Assembly: GCA_977006965.1 (NCBI GenBank)
Contig: OZ345370.1
Location: 744,001-808,000 of the forward strand
Length of the DNA: 64,000 nucleotides
Direction of reading: 5' to 3'
Source of the DNA: Phymatolithon calcareum
Lineage: Eukaryota; Rhodophyta; Florideophyceae; Hapalidiales
Shown: piece by piece, positions 56,221-64,000 of the stretch
How the letters are laid out: every line of letters begins with the position of its first letter
Position numbering within the stretch: position 1 is the first letter of the stretch
Translations under genes and position numbers: made by a program
Notes under the pieces: model-generated
The model's input: only the letters and a program-made list of their open reading frames with translations
Databases searched by the model: none
What the model was told of the DNA's origin: nothing

Positions 56221-56360
56221 CCCCGATCAAGGTCCGGGTCACATTGACTCGAAGGAATTTCTTATACGGGACAGATTGCCTTGATAGTTAACTTCGGTTG
56301 ACTCGCAGTGGACTCCCCGAACGGATTTTCGACAAGAATAGAAGACCCACACTCCCCAAA

Positions 56361-57550
56361 ATGGACAACTCGCAAGGAACGCTGAAGGTCGAGAAACTCA
56401 ATGAGACCAATTTCCATGCTTGGAAACAGAAAATTCAGCTAGTACTATCATTCCGCGAACTTGCTGAACACATTGAGGATGATCCACCAGCACGGGACTC
56501 GGACGATTTCACTCTCTGGCGTTGAAGTGACAACAAGGCAAAGGCTATTATCGGACTTTCTCTCTCGGATGAACATCTCGAGCATGTGCAAGATGTGAAT
56601 ACGGCCAAGGAAATGTGGCAGTCGATTCTCAATATCTTTGAACGACATACACTACTGAACAAACTGGCCGCTCGCCGCAAGTTCTATACCGCCACAATGC
56701 TCGAGGACGAGAAAATACTTTCTTATACGAACCGTATTCGCCAGCTCGCATCCACCCTCAAGTCAATGGGTGTTGATATCGACGACAAAGAAATGGCGAT
56801 GGCTGTGCTTAACGGACTTCCGGAACGGTACGATAGCTTAATCAGTGCACTCGATACTCTTGGCAACGAGGATGAGTCATTCTCGCTCGAATTTGTGAAG
56901 AGCAGACTTTTGCAAGAGGAGCAGCGTATGCCGATGAGAGTCGAAGCATCAACCGTGAAAGCTAAGACTGCCGCACTCTTCACAGCCAGACGCGATGGAG
57001 AACGCATTCGTGATCACTGCGACCATTGTCATCGATCCGGTCATAAGAGCGTTAAGTGTTGGACCAAATTCCCTCACCTTGCTCCGGAAGGATACAAACG
57101 TCGGAATGAAAAGCAATCAAAACCATCTGTATTTCTGACTGATGAGTCGGAACCTGTTCGTGTCATGTCTGATTCCGACTTTGTATGCTTGATGGCCAAG
57201 GCGCGCAATTCCGACATTTCCGAGAAGTCCAAGTCCTGGATCATTGACTCTGGAAGCACATCCCACATGACGTTTGACCGCTCACTCTTCTGCACGTACA
57301 CCGAACTGTCGTCTACTGTTGAAATGGGAACGAAAGCTAAGGCCACAATCGCTGGAAAGGGTGATGCCATTATTACGATCAATGTGAATGGGAATCCGTC
57401 GAAATGCAAACTCACGGATGTTATGCACATACCGGACTTTGGATACTCTTTACTATCGGTATCCAAAATGGATGAGTATGGATATGGGATTACGTTCAAG
57501 AACAGTCGTTGCTATGTTAAAGCTCATGATGACACGGTTGCTACAGGAAC
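56361..57550 (+). pseudogene. Cop8 gag-protease, stop codon, truncated
   Basis: The start is MDNSQGT at 56361. A CGA-to-TGA change gives a stop at 56523-56525 (LWR*SDN). Gag then runs to the knuckle CDHCHRSGHKSVKC and the protease (SWIIDSGSTSHMTF). It ends in the DDTVATGT segment where the inverted Cop9 LTR begins. Codons after 57550 belong to that LTR. Confidence 0.86.
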
Positions 57551-57995
57551 TGTTGGAGAAGGTCAGGCAAGAGATGAGGAGAAAGAAAAAGTTTGGTTGA
57601 TGTGAAATGGTTGAGTAGAAGCTGAGATAGGTGAGAATAAGTTCCTTGGTTTATTGACCTGGCGGACCTCAGGTCAAGACTATATAGACCTGAGAACTCA
57701 ATCAACTTGATCAAAAAACCCTAATTGACGACGGAGACACTCTAACCCTAAACAAATTTGTCATAATATCATATGACATGTGTAACATGAAAAAATGAAG
57801 AATCATCTACTGAGTCAGGGGAGTCGGATTATCATACTCTTATCATACTTTGACACGTGTCTCTGCCAATCTTCTTGATTCAAAGTTCTGAGACACTTTG
57901 ACTTTCGGCTTGACACGTGTACACGTGTACCGAGATCATACCTTGATATTGAAGTGTGTTTGCGACTAGAGCTCCAAGCAATCACACTTTCAACA
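57551..57995 (-). repeat. 3' LTR of Cop9, type A variant
   Basis: A 445-bp LTR beginning TGTTGGAGAAGGTC like the Cop4 LTR, ending CACACTTTCAACA. The complement of 57996-58011 is the purine tract CTCGATCAAGGGGGAG. Confidence 0.87.
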
Positions 57996-58016
57996 CTCCC
58001 CCTTGATCGAGAAACA

Positions 58017-60862
58017 CTACGCCATTTGCTTGCATACTCCCATCTCTTGAGCGAGCTTGGCTGTCTTGATTCGATCGAGTGGCTTGGTTAGTGCATCAGA
58101 AACCATGGACTCAGTATTGCAGTACTTAATCGAGATCTTTTCTGTTGCAGCAACATCACGAACGTAGTGATATTGGATGTCAATATGCTTGTTGCGTTGA
58201 GTGATGGCAGCGTTCCTCTCGGTTGCGATTGCACTCTCACTCTCGGTATACAAAGTCATGAGAGTGGGCTTCTGGAGACCTTGGATATCTGCGATAAGTC
58301 TTGACAGCCAAACAGCTTCCTTGGCGGCGGCACAGGAAGCGATGTACTCCGCTTCACATGTTGACGTGGCGACGATAGTTTGTTTCTTCGAACGCCAGCT
58401 TATGGCTCCCCCTGCAAGAATGAACACATAGCCACTTGTTGATCGCCTTGTCTCACGACAGCCTGCCCAATACGCGTCTGTGTACCCGATTGGCACCAAG
58501 CTCCCACTTGCAACGAACAGAATCCCATAGTCTCGAGTACCTGCAATGTACCGAAGAACGCGCTTAACACCCATCCAGTGACGCTTTAAGGGTTTCTCGC
58601 AAAACGAAGAAAGCGTGCCCACCGAGTCCGAGATGTCTGGGCGAGTGCCGACCATCAAGTACATCAGGCTTCCGATAGCTGCACGATACGGGACTTCGTC
58701 TCCAAGGGACCCGGTGATATCCACTTCCTCGATTGCGGTGTTCTTGTTGCTTGACTCCATTGGGGTAGGTGCCGGTTTCGAGTTCTCCATGCCGAAGCGT
58801 TCCAAGACCGACTGAGCGTAGACCGACTGCGAAAGGTGAAGGGTCCGAAGAGTACGGTCCCGGCGAATCTCAAGCCCAAGGCATACACTTGCTTCATCAA
58901 GGTCCTTCATCTCGAACCGCTTGTTCAGCTCCCCCTTGATCCACGAAATGGCAGAGGTGTCGTTTCCAGCAATCAGTAAGTCATCCACATACCGGGCGAT
59001 GATTATGATGCTGTTTAACTTGTGCCGAACGTACAGACAGGGATCGTTGGGACTGCTTGAGAAGTTGAGCTCGTCGATGAGGAACTTGTCGATCTTGGCA
59101 TGCCATTGCCGCGGAGCTTGCTTCAGGCCGTATAGTGCCTTTAAGAGCTTGCAAACAAGATTTGGGACGCTTGGGATCTCGAAATCCGGCCGGAACTTCC
59201 ATGTAGATGTCTTCATCAAGGTCACCATGCAGCAACGCTGTCACAACATCCATTTGGTGGAGTTCCAGATCATGGACAGCAACTGTTGCAAGTAGGATAC
59301 GAATCGAGGTGAATTTCACGACTGGGGCATACGTTTCACCGTAGTCCACCCCATGCACCTGTCGGAACCCTTTTGCCACAATTCGGACTTTTGGGCCTGT
59401 ATCCTTGACCTTGAAGACATACTTGCACGGTAGCACGTTCATGTCGGAGTTGCGCGGAACCAGTTTCCAGGTATTGTTATGGACGAGTGAAGAATGTTCT
59501 TTCTCAATGTCCTTTGACCAGAAGTCGACATTATGATTTGAAGTCGCTTCCTTAAAGGTCTGAGGTATTTGATGAGAAGACAAACCGGATTCCGATGCGA
59601 GATTGACAGATTCGAAGGCAAGCATTGCAGTGTGCGGGGGAGCTCTCCAGAAGTCCGTGGGTGGTTTTGAGACCCGAGCTGACCTGCGCAGAATGGGTTT
59701 AGCGGTCATCGGTGTAGTTAATTCAGATGCCGGTGTTGTTGTTGGTTGTTCTCCATCGTCCGCCTGCTGCCCTTCTTCGTTACTCACATCGAGGTTCTTG
59801 TTGTTTTCCTCCGAAGTGTCCTTAGCTTCAACCGTATCCTCACATGCTTGGACGACTCCGTCGTCTGGAATGTCAGTGGATACATCCGTTACAGCCTCAC
59901 CTAATCCGCAATCCGATTCGTCGAACGTCAAATCCCTTGACACAATCACCTTCTTGGAGCTTAGATCCCACAGCTTATATCCTTTGGACGGAGTCGCATA
60001 TCCCAGCATAATGGCTTCACGAGTTCGAGAGTCGAGTTTCTTAACCTTCTTTTTCGGAATCACGTACCAACACTTTATGCCAAATACACGTAAGTGTCCC
60101 AAGTCTGGAGCGGCACCCATCCATATGTGATGGGTGGTCGTGTTCGAAGGAAGTCCTCGTGACGTAACTCGATTGCGAACATACACAGCAGTAGCAAGTG
60201 CTTCAGCCCAGAACTTCTTCTCGATACCTCTGTGATGAAGCATCGAGCGCACCAAGTTGAGAAGAGTGCGGTTCATGCGCTCAGCCACCCCATTCTGTTG
60301 TGGAGTATATGCTACTGTGAGTTGCTGATGTATACCGTGTTGTGCCAAATATGCCTTGAACTCGTTGGAAAGGTACTCGCCTCCGTTATCGGTCCTAATA
60401 GCCTTGAGATTTGGTGCAGTCGAGAAGTCCTGAACGTTCAAATGCTTAAGCTTTCTACCAGTATGGGTTTCAGCATATTTGTGGAACTTTCGAAAACACT
60501 CAAGGCTCTCCGACTTCCGTCGCATGGTGTATACCGTGGTCCACTTGGAGTGATCATCTATGAATGTGATGAAGTACTGCGATCCTCTAAGTGACGGAAT
60601 GTCGATAGGACCTAAGACGTCAGAATGTACGAGATCGAGAACGGCTTGAGAACGAGTACTACTAGACTTTGGGATAGGAGCGTGATGACCTTTGCCGGCG
60701 AGACAACCTTTGCATGGATGTTCTGAGATTGGATTGGGAGCTAGGTTCACACCTTTGACCACCCCATGACGTACCATATAAGAGATACTAGAGGGATGGA
60801 CATGAGCGAGACGTTCATGCCAAAGCTGGAGGCTAGCAAGACAAGAAACTTCGGTAACTTTA
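58017..60862 (-). pseudogene. Cop9 pol: integrase, RT, RNase H, one frameshift
   Basis: Integrase (CKGCLAGKGHHAP, HSDVLGP, RTDNGGEY, QQNGVAERMNR) and RT run open from 60777. A 1-bp insertion near 59161 (extra T in CAAGATTTGGG) shifts the frame after GFRDPKRP. The second frame continues with LVCKLLKALYGLKQAPRQ, RT ARYVDDLLIAGND and RNase H ([18 protein letters not shown]), ending LAQEMGVCKQMA. DAYWAG replaces the usual D(A/S)DWAG, changing an acidic RNase H position. Confidence 0.86.
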
Positions 60863-61130
60863 CTGCAGCACTGTACAGATCTAGTAAATGCTGTTCATCT
60901 CCTCCAGCTACACAGGACATGAGATGTCGGTACGGGTTAGAATATTCCTTGCCCTTCTCGAAAATTTCTTCTCCATTTTCAGTGCAAAAAGAAGCTTTAG
61001 GGGACTTGTACACGAGGAACATAACATTTCGCCGCACGACTGCCCCAGTTCATCCATATACATCCTTCCTCTGTTCCATTTTCTTTTTCATAAGCATTTC
61101 AACAACGCTTTTTGGACTTGGTTTGGCCAT
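60863..61130 (-). pseudogene. unknown N-terminal gene fragment joined to Cop9
   Basis: The minus strand reads MAKPSPKSVVEMLMKKKMEQ from ATG 61130. A frameshift near 61052 leads into MFLVYKSPKASFCTENGEE, GKEYSNPYRHLMSC and DEQHLLDLYSAAV, which runs into Cop9. The C...H..C spacing hints at a BED-like zinc finger of a transposase, but I cannot assign a family. Confidence 0.35.
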
Positions 61131-62215
61131 GGTGCTCGATATATGTCAGGAAGATGGGTAAGAATCACAAATCGAAAACGTGAACTGTATTGCAGATTGA
61201 GGAATGCAGCTTGGGTGATTACCTGCCAGCTGAACAGAAATTGAATGAATTCAAGACGTGGCTGATGGCTCATTTACTTATTATGGAATTTCCACATGGA
61301 AACCACATAATTACACGATGCCGGTACCTTTCTGTTAGATGTGCTGCATGGGAGGCATAAGGCAAGCTGTCCTTTGCCTTAACGGCTTACGTAACTGCAA
61401 TTAGTGTAAGAATTGGACTTTTTAATGTGTATTTAACAAATGCACAGCAGTTTTATACCCTCCACTTTATACTCCACTACTTAGTTAGCGCTTGCTGCGC
61501 GATGCCGAAGACTACTTAAGCAGCTCTAAGCCGGAGCCGAGTAGCTCGGATAAGAAAACAACTCAGAACCAAACCACAAGTAAAGTCAAGCACCAACGCT
61601 TCTTTGCTTTCCGTGTTCCAACATTTTCCACCACATTCCAACCAATTTTCAACCAACCAGAATCGTTCCACTATCGATTCATTCTGGTGTATAACAACAT
61701 TCGCGAATAAGTTATCACCAATCAGATCGCTGGAAATATTCTTGTTCACCAGTCATCATCTTCCCCGGCCGATCCTGTGACCAATCAAAATCGTCCCAGA
61801 CCGCCGCCGAAAAACGTGTGACTAATCACCGCCGATAATTTTATTTCGTTTTATCCAATCACCGCCGATAATTTTTTGTACATTATCTAATCATCTGCCG
61901 CGTTACCGATCGTCTCTAAGTGTATTGTCAGGACAATCTGTCCTTTTGATCACCAAGTGGTGCGTGCTTAAGGGTTGAGAACGGTGCTATTTTACAGCCC
62001 GGCCCTTTCTGGCGCGTGAGCACTCCTACCCCCGACGCGATTCCTAGACTTTCGTGCATTGTCAGAAGGATAGCTCGGGGACTGGGGACAGTTGCTCTCA
62101 GAAGGCTTTGCGTCTAGGAGTTGTGCAGGACCTACGCTGCCTGGCCACCCTTTCCGGTCCCCAGTCACTGTAGAGTCACCGCTGTGCCCTCTGAATTCTA
62201 AGCCGTCGCCACCGT
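61131..62215. other. non-coding, probable LTR/leader of the element at the right end
   Basis: TATA-like words at about 61453-61475 are followed by a C/T-rich stretch, a 33-bp tandem repeat and a GC-rich segment before the zinc-finger ORF. This is where the 5' LTR and leader of the Gag-bearing element should lie, but its partner LTR is outside the window, so ends cannot be set. Confidence 0.35.
61824..61889 (+). repeat. tandem repeat, 33-bp unit x2
   Basis: AATCACCGCCGATAATTTT begins at 61824 and at 61857. A weaker third start lies at 61890. Confidence 0.8.
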
Positions 62216-62800
62216 ATGCCTAGCCCCTCCGGTTTTTGCCGCCTCATCCGAAACTCCGATTTACCGTCACGTTCTCCTTCTTCTGTTGCTTCCTGTCGTA
62301 CAAGCAGGTTATCACGTCCAAACGGCTCTGCTGCCGCTGGCAGAAACAGGCACGAGGCAGAGTTCGTCACTTGTCGAAAGGCCGGTCCTCCTGATCCTTT
62401 AGACCGTAACTACCGTAAGGACGTACGACCACTGATTTCCAAACCGGCTACTCGCAGATCTCAGGCACTAGACGGAAAGCGTCCCGCAAACCCCGTCCGC
62501 GAACGTCACTCCACTCCACAACAATCGAAAAGCCCTCTTCCAAAGCCTCACACTTCGAACAAAATCTATTACGAAGAAGGCTGGTACTGCTGTGGATACT
62601 GTAACGTTGCAAACAAGAGTCGGAAAGCCAACCGTGAACACGAGCTCGGCAAGAAACACAAGCAAAACCTCCTTCTCTCAAAATACCACTTTCCTGAGGA
62701 CCTTCTCTGCCGGTGCCGAAAGAAGCCGTTTGACAACAAGCTCCACTTCTACCGTCAAGCTCGAGATTGTCTATTTGCATTATCCCCTAAATCTACCTAA
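62216..62800 (+). CDS. U1-type zinc-finger protein, accessory ORF upstream of Gag
   Basis: A 194-aa ORF from ATG 62216. Residues 1-115 are basic and rich in Ser, Pro and Arg. Then comes EGWYCCGYCNVANKSRKA with HELGKKH, giving C-x2-C-x12-H-x5-H, the spacing of U1C/matrin-type zinc fingers that bind RNA or DNA. A second cluster C-x-C...H...C (CRCRKKPFDNKLHFYRQARDC) follows. The stop is 68 bp before the Gag ATG on the same strand, so both may lie on one transcript. I read it as an element-encoded nucleic-acid-binding protein; a host gene next to a retroelement is the alternative. Confidence 0.55.
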   Translation: MPSPSGFCRLIRNSDLPSRSPSSVASCRTSRLSRPNGSAAAGRNRHEAEFVTCRKAGPPDPLDRNYRKDVRPLISKPATRRSQALDGKRPANPVRERHSTPQQSKSPLPKPHTSNKIYYEEGWYCCGYCNVANKSRKANREHELGKKHKQNLLLSKYHFPEDLLCRCRKKPFDNKLHFYRQARDCLFALSPKST

Positions 62801-62868
62801 AAACAGTCCACTACTTCCATCTGGCATTTTTCTTGATTAAATAGGAATTGTCAGCACGAAGCTCTACC

Positions 62869-64000
62869 ATGGCTAGTAATGCTGAAGGCGACGCTGTAAG
62901 CAACGCCTCCACGGTATCAATGATTACTCCTGCCGAAAGCACGGATGCTGACCGTCAAATGCGTGAGCTCGTCAATACATATTTCGATGTGATAGACGAT
63001 GAACAAACCCCTGAAGCATGGACCCTGGCGCTCAAGTAATGCATCTCTCGCACGATGCTCCGTGGAATTTCCATCGCGTGGAAAGTCTATGTTCGCCAGT
63101 ACTTCGCTGAGAAGGGAATGAACTTTCCCCCTGGAATGTTTATTCAAAATGCTCTCGAAAGCATATTGGGACCTGAAACCACTCCTGGCGATCATCCCGC
63201 AACTCCAGCTTCGCCTCCTGATCGTCCTGCTCATCCGCCGCCGCAGCGCGTCCGCACTGTTCGCCCAGACCTCAGCAGTTTGCCGAACTTGAGAAACTTG
63301 GACAACCGGTTCAACACTCAGGATCAGCAGTTTTTGGCTTTAGCTGGTGCTATTGACAACATCAACGGAAGATTAAGAAATGCTGGCTCCGCCGGCTCTG
63401 CACATTCTCAGGACCAGTCCCCCAGACCTGCAGCCCCCACGCCATGTCCACCTGCAAATCGCTCTCGATCTGGTGCAAGGCAACTTGTGCAACCGCCTCA
63501 TGCGTATTCCAGTATTGGAACTATTCGTGCTCTTCCGGAAACTCGCTCATCTGATCGGAACAGAAGCCAAGCATCTTCTCTACTGAAGATATTCAGCCAT
63601 GCATCTCAGCAATTTGCTGGCACTGGAGATATAAAAGAAAATTTAGCCGCGTTCCATCAGTCTTATACAGACAAATGCATGGCTCTTGACCTCACAGCAC
63701 AGGAAGCATTCGATAACATGTATGTGCTATTCGTTCCGAACAGCCCTGCTAGCGTCTTCTACCATAAGTACGTCCTCCCGAAGTCCAAAAAAATGGAACA
63801 AGCTTTTAGCCTTCTATATTCTCGGTTCAGTTCCACCGAGCGCAGAGATCGCCTCATTCGGCAGTGGAACAATCTCCATTTCAAGACTTTTATGGCAAAA
63901 CCTGGAGCAACTCCTCATACTGCGCTTATCGACATGTGCCAAACTGCAGAACTGCTCCAGATTCAACTCGGGACGGCCTATCAGGACAACCAGCATCTTC
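62869..64000 (+). pseudogene. LTR-retrotransposon Gag-like ORF, one in-frame TAA, runs off the window
   Basis: The reading starts MASNAEGDAVSN (ATG 62869; an upstream TTG is in frame). It meets a TAA at 63037-63039 after WTLALK, and then stays open in the same frame to the window end (about 320 codons). The second part has a Pro-rich linker (about 63180-63260), a Ser/Arg-rich spacer and a helical region (ENLAAFHQSYTDKCMAL, AFSLLYSRF, RLIRQWNNLHFKTFM). That region resembles the capsid domain of gypsy-type Gag (Retrotrans_gag). The single stop could be a mutation or a programmed readthrough; one copy cannot tell. Confidence 0.6.

Larger units (their letters stand above)
55406..57550 (+). mobile_element. 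Ty1/copia element Cop8 (5' part)
   Basis: 5' LTR, primer-binding site, leader repeats, and gag through part of protease-integrase linker. Cut at 57550 by the LTR of Cop9, which runs the other way. Confidence 0.87.
57551..60862 (-). mobile_element. Ty1/copia element Cop9 (pol plus 3' LTR)
   Basis: A minus-strand copy containing integrase, RT, RNase H, polypurine tract and 3' LTR. Its 5' part stops at about 60862, where unrelated sequence begins. Flank GGAAC at 57546-57550. Confidence 0.87.

Overview
The window reads as nuclear DNA from a compact, intron-poor photosynthetic eukaryote. Four host genes lie uninterrupted in 2.2-5.8 kb: the exosome subunit RRP41, a cornichon/Erv14 cargo receptor, a small TMEM14/FAX-like membrane protein and an atypical short-chain dehydrogenase. 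The last two have N-termini that look like plastid transit peptides. A small gene island followed by more than 50 kb of nested LTR retrotransposons fits a florideophyte red alga such as Chondrus crispus. That placement is inference from layout and protein character, not from a database match.

Layout. 1-1.96 kb: a heavily decayed coding frame of unknown identity. 2.2-5.8 kb: the host gene island. 6.5-12.4 kb: a broken Ty3/gypsy element with a tandem 90-93-bp repeat behind it. 12.7-14.1 kb: fragments of an unknown gene with a cysteine-peptidase-like motif. 14.1-21.2 kb: two minus-strand Ty1/copia copies (Cop1, Cop2). 21.2-25.2 kb: poorly coding sequence with a LINE-type reverse transcriptase remnant. 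25.2-28.5 kb: a solo LTR, a second cysteine-peptidase-like gene, and an SF1 helicase gene cut by another solo LTR. 28.5-50.6 kb: a copia nest (Cop3, a gag(+)/pol(-) inverted chimera with Cop4, CopC, Cop5, Cop6, Cop7, a solo LTR). 51.5-54.1 kb: a nearly complete pogo/Tigger-like DNA transposon with 28-bp terminal inverted repeats and TA flanks; part of a second copy lies at 40.8-42.0 kb. 54.1-55.4 kb: a decayed gypsy integrase. 55.4-60.9 kb: Cop8 and Cop9. 62.2-64.0 kb: the 5' part of another LTR-type element with a U1-type zinc-finger ORF and a Gag ORF that runs off the window.

The copia copies share one design: LTRs of about 440 bp bounded by TGTTGG...CCAACA, a primer-binding site matching an internal (anticodon-arm) segment of initiator tRNA-Met as in Drosophila copia, a leader with tandem repeats, and one gag-protease-integrase-RT-RNase H frame. 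No copy is intact. Four solo LTRs have perfect 5-bp target duplications, while the LTR-paired elements have none, so ectopic recombination has reshaped the region. Coordinates of LTRs and junctions were read by eye against sibling copies in this window and may be off by a few bases.
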